From Planctomycetota bacterium (GTDB lineage Bacteria > Planctomycetota > Phycisphaerae > Phycisphaerales > UBA1924), in the NCBI GenBank assembly GCA_023429345.1, contig JAEYVB010000337.1:1-6933 (forward strand): a stretch of 6,933 nt of DNA, written 5' to 3'. Positions 1-6,307 of the stretch are shown piece by piece. The position numbers and the translations under genes are program-made. The first letter of the stretch is position 1. Each line of letters opens with the position of its first letter. The notes under the pieces were generated by a model. The model was not told where the DNA came from. It made no database searches and saw only the letters and a program-made list of their open reading frames with translations.

Positions 1-705
1 GAGGGGGATGAGGGCGAGGGTGCAGAGGCGGTTGCCGATGCGATCGTCGATTGCGAGGCGGGCGATGGCGGGGCTGGCGACCGGGAGGGAGCGGTCGAGG
101 CAGCGGTGCATGAGGGCGGCGAGGTCGTGGTCGGCGGTGGCCTGGTCCGCGGTGAGAAGGATGAGCAGGAGGCCGGCGTGACGGATGTGGGCATCGCGGG
201 CGAGTTTGGGAAGGTCGGCAGGGGCGATCCGGAGTAATTCGGATGCATAAGTCAAATTTTGTCCGGGGATGCCGGCACTGAAGCAGTGCTGGCCGATGAG
301 CTTGATCTCGAGCCAGAAGGCCTCTTGGGGCGGGGTGGACCTGGAGCGGGCGATCAGGGCCTCCGCCTGGGGCGCAAAGAGTGTTCCGGCCGCGGCTTCC
401 AGTTCGTTCTGGTGGGCGACGGGGTCGCGGAGTGGGGCGTCCGGGAACTGGGTCAGGACGAGGTCGCAGCGTTCTCGCTCGGCTCGCTTAGGGCGTTTGC
501 CGGGGTGGCCGGGGTAGTGCTGCTCGGGCCAGACACCGAGACCGGCGGCACGGAAGGCCGCGGCCAGGAGGGGGTGGAACTCGACCTCGGAGAGGGCATC
601 CAACCCGTAGACGGCCTGTTCGGCGGCGAGCTCCTGGGAGCGGTTCCGGAGTGCATCGGCGGCGAGGTCGACCAGCATGATCGGCAGTTGATCGGGTCGC
701 CACAT
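1..705 (-). CDS. Partial uncharacterised protein with a PD-(D/E)XK nuclease-like core (3' end outside window)
   Basis: The minus strand is open without a stop from an ATG at 705-703 to the window edge (235 codons), so the gene is truncated by the window. The product starts MWRPDQLPIMLVDLAADALR. An acidic helix near residues 40-50 (SEVEFHPLLAAAF) is followed by a basic stretch, then CDLVL with Asp81, then WLEIKLI with Glu133-x-Lys135. After that come a YASELLRI helix (153-160) and a hydrophobic strand GLLLILLT (178-185). This order (E, D, ExK, helix, strand) is that of PD-(D/E)XK nuclease-fold proteins. The 52-residue gap between Asp81 and Glu133 is long for the fold. Codon third positions are strongly C, as expected for real coding here. 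There is no clear Shine-Dalgarno site before 705. The frame stays open further upstream, but the first in-frame ATG is 705. Function and substrate are unknown; the fold call is inference from the motif pattern. The gene is divergent from the Liv operon, with no evident functional link. Confidence 0.72.
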   Translation of the reverse strand, partial: MWRPDQLPIMLVDLAADALRNRSQELAAEQAVYGLDALSEVEFHPLLAAAFRAAGLGVWPEQHYPGHPGKRPKRAERERCDLVLTQFPDAPLRDPVAHQNELEAAAGTLFAPQAEALIARSRSTPPQEAFWLEIKLIGQHCFSAGIPGQNLTYASELLRIAPADLPKLARDAHIRHAGLLLILLTADQATADHDLAALMHRCLDRSLPVASPAIARLAIDDRIGNRLCTLALIPL

Positions 706-746
706 CGTTTGGAGAATAGGCCGAGGAGGGGGAGGGGCCTGGCTCT

Positions 747-771
747 TGGGCGGCGGCCGCCCATAGATGGG
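747..771. repeat. Overlapping inverted repeats in the divergent intergenic region
   Basis: Arms TGGGCGG (747-753) and CCGCCCA (757-763) match perfectly around a 3-nt centre. A second short palindrome, CCCAT (760-764) and ATGGG (767-771) around AG, overlaps its right side. They lie about 16 nt upstream of the putative -35 box of the transporter operon. They could be a regulator site or a hairpin in the leader of the minus-strand gene. GC-rich DNA produces short palindromes by chance, so the role is unproven. Confidence 0.35.
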
Positions 772-777
772 ATGAAG

Positions 778-807
778 GCCGGAGCCTTGACAGCCGGAGC
801 CTCCGGC
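778..807. promoter_or_regulatory. Candidate operator: direct repeats and palindrome on the promoter
   Basis: The 10-mer GCCGGAGCCT occurs at 778-787 and again at 793-802, a 15-nt period that brackets the -35 box. The second copy is the left part of a perfect inverted repeat, GCCGGAG-C-CTCCGGC (793-807), sitting exactly in the spacer between the -35 and -10 hexamers. A repressor bound here would block RNA polymerase. The operator role is inferred from placement and symmetry; the regulator is not in the window. Confidence 0.42.
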
Positions 808-815
808 GTGATGCT
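787..815 (+). promoter_or_regulatory. Candidate sigma70-type promoter of the transporter operon
   Basis: A perfect TTGACA hexamer at 787-792 is followed after 17 nt by GATGCT (810-815), which matches TATAAT at 3 of 6 positions. Transcription would start near 822, giving a leader of roughly 20 nt before the ATG at 843. The perfect -35 and ideal spacing support the call; the weak -10 suggests that an activator may be needed or that the promoter is weak. No experimental evidence. Confidence 0.5.
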
Positions 816-827
816 GGGGGGCCAAAC

Positions 828-834
828 AAAGGAA
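828..834 (+). promoter_or_regulatory. Ribosome binding site of the binding-protein gene
   Basis: AAAGGAA at 828-834, followed by G, resembles AAGGAGG. Its GGA core ends 9 nt before the ATG at 843. This favours that ATG over the in-frame internal ATG at 885, which has no purine-rich site in front and would remove the basic n-region of the signal peptide. Confidence 0.65.
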
Positions 835-842
835 GCATTTCA

Positions 843-2057
843 ATGAAGTTGAACAGGATTTTCGGGGCGGGTCTTGGGCGCGGGATGGCGCGGGCGGGCG
901 TGGCGCTGTCGGCGGCGTTCGGCCTTCTGGCGGCCCCGGCGTGCGGGCAGGAGAGCGGGGCGATCAAGGTCGGGCATTACGGCTCGATGACGGGGAAGGA
1001 AGCGACGTTCGGGCAGTCGACGGACCGCGGGATCCGGATGGCGCTCGATGAGATCAACGCGGCCGGGGGGCTGAACGGCAAGCAGATCCAGCTCATCACG
1101 TACGACGACAAGGGGGACTCGCGCGAGGCGGGGAGCGCGGTGACGCGGCTGATCACCTCCGACAAGGTGGTGGCGGTGCTGGGCGAGGTCGCCAGCTCGC
1201 TGTCGCTGGCGGGCGGGGCGGTGGCGGAGCAGTACCAGGTCCCGATGATCAGCCCCTCGAGCACGAACCCGCGGGTGACGGCGGGGAAGAAATACGTGTT
1301 CCGTGTGTGCTTTATCGACCCGTTCCAGGCGGCGGCGCTGGCCCAGTTCGTGCGGGAGAACCTGGGGATGAGCAAGGTCGCGATTCTGTACGACCAGACG
1401 CAGGCGTACTCGAAGGGCCTGCGGGACGACTTCACGAAGTCGTTCAAGAAGATGGGCGGGCAGATCGTGTCGGACCAGGCGTACAACGGCGGCGACACGG
1501 ATTTCTCGGCACAGCTGACCTCGATCCGGGCGGCGGGGCCGGAGATCATCTTCGTGCCGGGGTACTACACCGAGGGCGGGAACGTGGCGATCCAGGCCCG
1601 GAAGCTGGGGATCGAGGTCCCGATGATCGGTGGGGACGGGTGGGACTCGTCGCAGTTGCCGGCGATCGGCGGGCAGGCGATCGAGGGGAGCTACTACTCG
1701 AACCACTCGGCGCCGGACCAGCCGAACATGCAGGATTTCGTCGCCAAGTGGAAGGCCAAGTACAACGGCGAGACGCCCGATGCGCTGGCCGGGCTCGGGT
1801 ACGACGCCATGATGGTGCTCCATGACTCGATGAAGCGGGCGGAGAGCCTCAAGGGGAAGGACCTGGCCAAGGCGATCGCCGAGACCAAGGACTTCAAGGG
1901 CGTGACCGGGACGATCACCATGGACAAGAACCACAACGCCCAGAAGGGCGTGGTGATCGTCCAGATCAAGGACGGCAAGCCGGTCTTCGTCGCGGCGGTG
2001 AACCCGGGCGCGGAGGAGGATGGCAAGGCGGGGGCGTCGGCGGAGGGGGGCCGCTGA
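843..2057 (+). CDS. livK: Branched-chain amino acid ABC transporter substrate-binding protein (LivJ/LivK-like)
   Basis: A 404-residue type I periplasmic binding protein (Peripla_BP_6 / leucine-binding family) that captures the substrate and delivers it to LivHM. Residues 1-33 form a signal peptide: basic n-region, hydrophobic AGVALSAAFGLLAAPA, and Cys34. The mature start IKVGHYGSMTG (41-51) is the usual first strand. DRGIRMALDEINAAGGLNGK (61-80) is typical of the family. VLGEVASS (112-119) and MISPSSTNP (135-143) match the ligand-contacting loops of E. coli LivJ. GGDGWD (263-268) lies where LivJ has its ligand-binding Glu loop, here with Asp. LGYDAMMVLHDSM (318-330) and GVTGTITMD (353-361) complete the second lobe. 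Residues 388-404 are a Gly/Ala/Glu-rich tail. Cleavage could be by signal peptidase I after APA, or Cys34 could be lipidated, although APAC is a poor lipobox. First gene of the operon. Exact ligand (Leu/Ile/Val, other amino acid or amide) cannot be fixed. Confidence 0.95.
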   Translation: MKLNRIFGAGLGRGMARAGVALSAAFGLLAAPACGQESGAIKVGHYGSMTGKEATFGQSTDRGIRMALDEINAAGGLNGKQIQLITYDDKGDSREAGSAVTRLITSDKVVAVLGEVASSLSLAGGAVAEQYQVPMISPSSTNPRVTAGKKYVFRVCFIDPFQAAALAQFVRENLGMSKVAILYDQTQAYSKGLRDDFTKSFKKMGGQIVSDQAYNGGDTDFSAQLTSIRAAGPEIIFVPGYYTEGGNVAIQARKLGIEVPMIGGDGWDSSQLPAIGGQAIEGSYYSNHSAPDQPNMQDFVAKWKAKYNGETPDALAGLGYDAMMVLHDSMKRAESLKGKDLAKAIAETKDFKGVTGTITMDKNHNAQKGVVIVQIKDGKPVFVAAVNPGAEEDGKAGASAEGGR

Positions 2058-2087
2058 GCCTCGGGCCTCCACATTGAAGAAAGCACG

Positions 2088-2124
2088 CCGGGGCCCCCCG
2101 TCGACGGGGGCCCCGGGTGTTTTT
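2088..2124 (+). terminator. Intercistronic Rho-independent terminator / attenuator hairpin
   Basis: The left arm at 2088-2102 (CCGGGGCCCCCCGTC) pairs with the right arm at 2103-2116 (GACGGGGGCCCCGG), giving about 14 bp of almost pure GC with one bulged C. The centre TCGA would form the loop. It is followed by TGTTTTT (2118-2124). It begins 31 nt after the binding-protein stop codon. Such a hairpin between the binding-protein gene and the permease genes would stop part of the transcripts and protect the 3' end of the upstream message, raising binding protein relative to membrane components. An A-rich stretch before it (2074-2083) offers a weaker T-tract for the other strand. Confidence 0.82.
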
Positions 2125-2138
2125 GGAAGGCGGAACGG

Positions 2139-2167
2139 CCGACGCGGGCGGCGCAACTCTGTACAAT
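2139..2167 (+). promoter_or_regulatory. Possible internal promoter before livH
   Basis: TACAAT at 2162-2167 matches the -10 consensus at 5 of 6 positions. CCGACG, 17 nt upstream (2139-2144), matches the -35 consensus at only 3 of 6. Transcription would start near 2174, just before the TTG at 2177, giving an almost leaderless message. It lies right after the terminator, where a second promoter would make sense. Weak evidence. Confidence 0.25.
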
Positions 2168-2176
2168 CCCGACCCC

Positions 2177-3394
2177 TTGGATCGTTTCCTGCAAACCCTG
2201 ATGGACGGCGTCTCGGTCGGGAGCCTGTACGCGCTGATCGCGCTGGGCTACACGATGGTGTACGGCATCCTGAAGTTCATCAACTTCGCCCACAGCGACG
2301 TGTTCGTGCTGGGCGCGTGGCTGAGCTTCGCGGCCGCGGGGGTGGCGGGGTGGATCGACGTGAACCCGATGGAGGCCGGACACCAGTCGGCGCAGGTGGC
2401 GCCGTGGCTGCTGTACCTGCTGCTGGGCATCCTGCTGGCGGCGGGGCCGGTGTTCGCGTACGAGCGTCACCTGCAACCGAAACTGCCGGAGCCGGTGTGC
2501 CGCTATTGCCCGCCGACGCGTTCGGCGGGGCTGTTCCTGCTGGTGGGCGTGTGGGGCTTCGGGTGCGTGGGCCTGGTGTACCTGGCGAAGTTCCTCTTCG
2601 GCTTGGACCCGCGCGAGGCGGCCGGGACCGCGACGGTCGCAACGATCGCGGCCGGGGGCGTGATCCTGGTGATGGCGATGGCCTCGTGCGGGCTGATCGG
2701 CTTCGTAATCGAGCGGCTGGCGTACCGGCCGCTCCGCAAAGCGCCGCGTCTGAACGTGCTGATCACGGCCATCGGCGTCTCGCTGTTCCTCCAGAACCTG
2801 GGGCAGACGCGGTTCATGTTCGGCACGCGGCCGGACCGCATGCCGACGCTGGTGCCGGACAAAATCCTGGTGCGCATCGGCGGCGCGGGGGATGCCATGG
2901 GCGTCCCGGTGCGGCTGGTGGATGTGATGGTGATCGGCACCGCGCTCGTGCTGATGGTGCTGCTCGACTGGCTGGTCTTCCGGACCAAGGCGGGGCGGGC
3001 GATGCGGGCGGTGAGCTTCTCGGAGCGGAACGCGGCGCTGATGGGGATCAACGTCGACAAGGTGATCAGCTTCACGTTCGTGCTGGGGGCGGCGCTGGCG
3101 GCGGCGGCGGGGTTCCTGTACAGCCAGAAGTACCCGGGGCTGAACCAGACGGCCGCGGCGGGGTGGGTGCTGCTGGGGCTGAAGGCGTTCGTGGCGGCGG
3201 TGATCGGGGGGATCGGGAACATCCGCGGGGCGATGCTGGGTGGGCTGCTGATCGGGCTCCTGGAGTTCTTCGCGGTGCAGTACGTGCCGGACGGGGCGTC
3301 GCTGCGTGATGTGTTCGTGTTCGGGGCGCTGATCCTGGTGCTGCTGGTGAAACCCAGCGGGCTCTTGGGCAAGCCGATCCGGGAGAAGGTGTGA
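2177..3394 (+). CDS. livH: Branched-chain amino acid ABC transporter permease LivH, enlarged
   Basis: Inner-membrane permease of the BPD_transp_2 family, forming the channel with LivM. The TTG start (405 aa) fits the family N-terminus, giving MDRFLQTLMDGVSVGSLYAL. The frame is open back to GTG 2117, but that codon overlaps the terminator; ATG 2201 is another option. None has a good Shine-Dalgarno site. Numbered from TTG: ALIALGYTMVYGILKFINFAH (19-39), FVIERLAYRPLR (176-187), ITAIGVSLFLQN (196-207), MGINVDKVISFTFVLGAALAAAAG (289-312, the cytoplasmic coupling region) and VIGGIGNIRGAMLGGLLIG (342-360) are all conserved. E. coli LivH has about 308 residues. The extra ~95 lie between the first helices and FVIER, and contain two additional predicted membrane helices (about 77-95 and 118-141) joined by a loop with CRYC (Cys108, Cys111). 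Stop overlaps the livM start by 1 nt. Confidence 0.93.
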   Translation: MDRFLQTLMDGVSVGSLYALIALGYTMVYGILKFINFAHSDVFVLGAWLSFAAAGVAGWIDVNPMEAGHQSAQVAPWLLYLLLGILLAAGPVFAYERHLQPKLPEPVCRYCPPTRSAGLFLLVGVWGFGCVGLVYLAKFLFGLDPREAAGTATVATIAAGGVILVMAMASCGLIGFVIERLAYRPLRKAPRLNVLITAIGVSLFLQNLGQTRFMFGTRPDRMPTLVPDKILVRIGGAGDAMGVPVRLVDVMVIGTALVLMVLLDWLVFRTKAGRAMRAVSFSERNAALMGINVDKVISFTFVLGAALAAAAGFLYSQKYPGLNQTAAAGWVLLGLKAFVAAVIGGIGNIRGAMLGGLLIGLLEFFAVQYVPDGASLRDVFVFGALILVLLVKPSGLLGKPIREKV

Positions 3395-4743
3395 TGGCGG
3401 CGGCGACCCTGGCCCAACGCGGGAGGGAGCTGCGGCCGGGGGCCCTGCACGGGCTCCTGCGCGCGGCGACGCCGCTGGTGATCGCGGTCTGCGTGGCGCT
3501 CCTGCTGCACTTCGCGGTGCGGCCGCTGCTGCCGGCGTTCTTTCCCCGCGTGCTGCTCGACATCGGCATCAACGTCATGCTGGCGGTCTCGCTGACGATG
3601 GTGAACGGCTTCACGGGGCAGTTCTCGCTGGGGCACGCGGCGTTCATGGCGATCGGGGCGTACACGGCGGCGGGGCTGGTGTACTACGGGTCGTACCGCA
3701 TCTGGGGCGATCCGTACCTGCACGGCGGGAACCTCAGCGGGCTCTCGCCGGATTCCGAGACGCTGATCACGGGCGCGGACCTGCTGTTTGTCGCGGCGCT
3801 GCTGGTCGGCGGGCTGGTGGCGGCGCTGTGCGGGTACCTGGTGGGGCTGCCGTCGCTGCGCCTGCGGGGGGATTACCTGGCGATCGTGACGCTGGGGTTC
3901 GGCGAGATCGTGCGGGTGCTGATCACGTCGCAGACCAGCGACACGCTGTACGACGCCGAGGAGATCGCGGCCAAGCCGGCGTGGGAGCTGGCGGAGTACC
4001 TGGGCGGGCCGGTGGGCTTCACGGGGCTGCCCTTCTACACCAGCCTGTTCTGGGTCTGGCTCTTCGCGGTGCTGACGCTGGTCGTCGCGTTCCGCCTGAA
4101 GGAGAGCACGTTCGGGCGGGCCTTCCTCTCCATCCGCGAGGACGAGATCGCGGCCGAGGCGATGGGGGTCAAGACGACCAAGTACAAGGTCCGGGCCTTC
4201 GTCGTGGCGGCCTTCTTCGCGGGGATCGCGGGCGGGCTGTACGCCCACACCATCGGGGTGCAGCTCTCGGCCAACGAGCTGGGCTTCCAGCGCAGCTTCG
4301 ACATCATCATCATGGTCGTGCTGGGGGGGATGGGGTCGATCTCCGGGGCGGCGATCGCGGCGGCCATCCTGAGCGTCCTGCCGGAACTGCTGCGCGAGCC
4401 GCCGAGCGTGCTGCACCCGTACATGCTGCTCACGATCGGGGTGGTGCTGGTGCTGGCAGCGCTCTTCACCGAGCGGAAGCTCCGCGCGATGATCGTGATC
4501 GGGCTCTCGGTGCTGGCGTACGAGGGGCTGCGGCGGGCGGCGCTGGCGGCGGGGATCAACCTGGCCGATTACCGGATGATCCTCTACGCATTGGCGCTGG
4601 TGCTGATGATGATCCTGCGGCCGCAGGGCCTGTTCGGCGTGCGGGAGATCTGGAGCGCATGGCGGGTGCGTCCCCTGCGGAAGCGGCGGGACACCGCCGC
4701 GGGCGGCAAGTCCGGTACCGCCGGGGGGGTGCCGACGCTGTGA
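3394..4743 (+). CDS. livM: Branched-chain amino acid ABC transporter permease LivM
   Basis: Second inner-membrane permease, partner of LivH. The ATG at 3394 (449 aa) overlaps the livH stop as TGATG and is preceded by GGGAGAAGG (3381-3389); the GTG at 3391 is in frame just before it but less well placed. Basic N-terminus, then hydrophobic helices. Conserved blocks: MVNGFTGQFSLGHAAFMAIGAY (69-90), LPSLRLRGDYLAIVTLGFGEIVR (152-174), FGRAFLSIREDEIAAEAMGV (240-259, the coupling helix for the ATPase), FVVAAFFAGIAGGLYAH (269-285) and VVLGGMGSISGAAIAAAILSVLPELL (308-333). Most LivM proteins then go directly to the YRM...LMMILRPQGLFG block (393-414). Here about 50 residues (338-391) intervene, holding one or two extra hydrophobic segments (343-358 and 365-377). 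The C-terminus is basic, then Gly-rich. The coupled position in the operon supports the call. Confidence 0.93.
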   Translation: MAAATLAQRGRELRPGALHGLLRAATPLVIAVCVALLLHFAVRPLLPAFFPRVLLDIGINVMLAVSLTMVNGFTGQFSLGHAAFMAIGAYTAAGLVYYGSYRIWGDPYLHGGNLSGLSPDSETLITGADLLFVAALLVGGLVAALCGYLVGLPSLRLRGDYLAIVTLGFGEIVRVLITSQTSDTLYDAEEIAAKPAWELAEYLGGPVGFTGLPFYTSLFWVWLFAVLTLVVAFRLKESTFGRAFLSIREDEIAAEAMGVKTTKYKVRAFVVAAFFAGIAGGLYAHTIGVQLSANELGFQRSFDIIIMVVLGGMGSISGAAIAAAILSVLPELLREPPSVLHPYMLLTIGVVLVLAALFTERKLRAMIVIGLSVLAYEGLRRAALAAGINLADYRMILYALALVLMMILRPQGLFGVREIWSAWRVRPLRKRRDTAAGGKSGTAGGVPTL

Positions 4744-5594
4744 GCACGCACTCCCCCACCCCCACTAACGCCCCCACCTCCCCCCCCGATGCCGGCGACG
4801 AGCTTCTGCTGGATGTACGGGGGATCGCGATCTCCTTCGGCGGCCTGAAGGCGGTGCAGAACTTCACGCTGCAACTCCCGCCGGGGCGGCTGCACGGGCT
4901 CATCGGCCCTAACGGCGCCGGCAAGACGACGGTCTTCAACCTGCTCACGGGCGTGTACACGCCGGATGCGGGCGCGATCCGGCTGGGGAACAGGAATCTC
5001 CTGGGGCTCAAGCCGCACCAGCGGGCCGCGGCCGGGATGGCGCGGACGTTCCAGAACATCCGTCTGTTCCCCGACCTCTCGGTGATGGACAACGTGCGGA
5101 TCGCCTGCCACTGCCGCGTGACGCACACGATGGGGGGCGCGATCCTGCGGTCCCGGTCGCACACCGGGGCCGAGCGGGCGATCACGGAGCGGTGCCGGGA
5201 GCTGCTCAAGCTCTTCGACCTCTTGGACCGCCAGAAGGAGGATGCGCGGAATCTCCCGTACGGCGACCAGCGACGGTTGGAGATCGCGCGGGCGCTGGCG
5301 ACGGACCCTCGGCTGCTGCTGCTGGACGAGCCGGCGGCGGGGATGAACCCGCAGGAGAAGCGGGAACTGCGAGACCTGATCCGCTCCGTGCGGGACCGCT
5401 TCAGCCTGACGGTGCTGCTGATCGAGCATGACATGGGGCTGGTGATGGAGATCTGCGAAAGGATCACGGTGATCGACTACGGGGCGATCATCGCGGAGGG
5501 GCCGCCGGAGGAGATCCAGCGGAATCCGAAGGTGATCGCGGCGTACCTGGGCGAGCCGGCGGAAGCGGGCGCCCCGGGCGGGGAGGCTGCCTGA
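4740..5594 (+). CDS. livG: Branched-chain amino acid ABC transporter ATP-binding protein LivG
   Basis: Cytoplasmic ATPase (284 aa) that pairs with LivF and couples ATP hydrolysis to transport. Starts at GTG 4740, sharing GTGA with the livM stop (4-nt overlap), with a G-run (4723-4729) as a possible binding site 10 nt before; no in-frame ATG is available before the conserved domain. Residues 1-20 are a Ser/Thr/Pro-rich tail absent from E. coli LivG (255 aa). Walker A GPNGAGKT (56-63), Q-loop TFQNIRLF (103-110, Gln105), signature YGDQRRLEIARAL (174-186, the LivG variant of LSGGQ), Walker B LLLLDEPAAGMNP (192-204) and H-loop IEHDM (228-232, His230). The C-terminal NPKVIAAYLGE (262-272) is typical of LivG. 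All catalytic motifs are intact. The last A of the stop is the first base of livF. Confidence 0.95.
   Translation: MSTHSPTPTNAPTSPPDAGDELLLDVRGIAISFGGLKAVQNFTLQLPPGRLHGLIGPNGAGKTTVFNLLTGVYTPDAGAIRLGNRNLLGLKPHQRAAAGMARTFQNIRLFPDLSVMDNVRIACHCRVTHTMGGAILRSRSHTGAERAITERCRELLKLFDLLDRQKEDARNLPYGDQRRLEIARALATDPRLLLLDEPAAGMNPQEKRELRDLIRSVRDRFSLTVLLIEHDMGLVMEICERITVIDYGAIIAEGPPEEIQRNPKVIAAYLGEPAEAGAPGGEAA
5581..5586 (+). promoter_or_regulatory. Ribosome binding site of livF within livG
   Basis: GGGAGG at 5581-5586, seven nt before the ATG at 5594, is the best Shine-Dalgarno site in the operon. It fixes the livF start, which overlaps the livG stop as TGATG. It lies in the Gly/Ala codons at the end of livG. 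Confidence 0.7.
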
Positions 5595-6307
5595 TGCCGC
5601 TGCTGGAGGTGCGGGACCTGAACGTGCACTACGGGGCGATCCACGCCCTGCACGGGGTGACCCTGAGCGTGGAACAGGGGCAGATCGTCACGCTGATCGG
5701 CTCCAACGGCGCGGGCAAGAGCACGACGCTGCGGACAATCTCGGGGCTGATCCGGGCGAGCTCGGGGGCCATCTCGTACGACGGGAGGTCAATCGCGACG
5801 CTGCCGGCGCACGAGATCGTGCGGCTGGGGATCGCGCACGCGCCCGAGGGCCGCGGGATCTTCGCGAACCTCACGGTCGAGGAGAACCTCGACATGGGGG
5901 CCTTCACGCGGCGGGACCACCAGCAGGTCCGCAAGGACCGGGAGCGGGCGCTCGAGCTCTTCCCCCGCGTGCGCGAGCGGTTGAAGCAGAACGCGGGGAC
6001 GCTCTCGGGCGGTGAGCAGCAGATGCTGGCGATCGCGCGGGCGCTGATGGCCCGGCCCAGGCTGCTGCTGCTGGACGAGCCCTCGCTGGGGCTGGCGCCG
6101 CAGATCGTGCAGACCATCTTCCGGATCATCCGCGAGATCAACGCCGGCGGGACGACGATCCTGCTCGTGGAGCAGAACGCGCACATGGCGCTCGAGGTCG
6201 CCCACTGGGGGTACGTGCTGGAGGTCGGGCGGATCGTGATGAGCGAGGATGCCCGCAAGCTCGCGGCCAGCGACGAGGTTCGGAAGGCGTACCTCGGCGT
6301 TGGCTGA
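5594..6307 (+). CDS. livF: Branched-chain amino acid ABC transporter ATP-binding protein LivF
   Basis: Second cytoplasmic ATPase (237 aa, exactly the family size). Walker A GSNGAGKS (36-43), LivF hallmark APEGRGIFANLTVEENL (83-99), signature LSGGEQQMLAIARAL (137-151), Walker B LLLLDEPSLGLAP (157-169) and VEQNAHMALEVA (192-203), ending in KAYLGVG. At the Q-loop the protein has the PEGR motif and at the H-loop position it has Gln194 instead of His. Both are, to my knowledge, normal for LivF, as in E. coli, so the LivG/LivF pair is expected to be asymmetric. The start overlaps the livG stop by 1 nt and has a strong GGGAGG site. It is the last gene of the operon; a hairpin spans its stop codon and the next gene is convergent. 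Confidence 0.96.
   Translation: MPLLEVRDLNVHYGAIHALHGVTLSVEQGQIVTLIGSNGAGKSTTLRTISGLIRASSGAISYDGRSIATLPAHEIVRLGIAHAPEGRGIFANLTVEENLDMGAFTRRDHQQVRKDRERALELFPRVRERLKQNAGTLSGGEQQMLAIARALMARPRLLLLDEPSLGLAPQIVQTIFRIIREINAGGTTILLVEQNAHMALEVAHWGYVLEVGRIVMSEDARKLAASDEVRKAYLGVG

Noticed and set aside
723..756. Possible G-quadruplex from G-runs in the divergent intergenic region
   Set aside because: Only three runs of three or more G are present, with uneven spacing; the overall G-richness of the strand explains them.
259..846. A 195-codon + strand open frame ending in ATGA, overlapping the binding-protein start as if translationally coupled
   Set aside because: Its product is Gly/Leu-rich without recognisable motifs, and the opposite strand of the same DNA encodes a far more protein-like sequence with a nuclease-fold pattern. 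It is an antisense shadow in GC-rich DNA.
840..2156. A 438-codon minus-strand open frame opposite the binding-protein gene
   Set aside because: The product is Arg/Leu/His/Pro-rich low-complexity sequence, typical of the antisense of a high-GC gene; the + strand gene is clearly a conserved binding protein.
2503..4416. A 637-codon minus-strand open frame across both permease genes
   Set aside because: It is rich in Arg, Gln, Pro and Ser without domains and lies opposite two well-conserved permeases.
3828..4739. The livG reading frame remains open far upstream of the GTG at 4740, suggesting a long N-terminal extension
   Set aside because: That part lies within livM in another frame and reads as Gly/Arg-rich noise; the real ATPase domain begins after 4740.
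843..6307. A urea (Urt) or other specialised HAAT transporter instead of a branched-chain amino acid system
   Set aside because: The binding protein loops and the sizes and motifs of the ATPases fit Liv-type systems, and no urease or amidase genes are adjacent; still, the Asp in place of LivJ's ligand Glu leaves exact specificity open.
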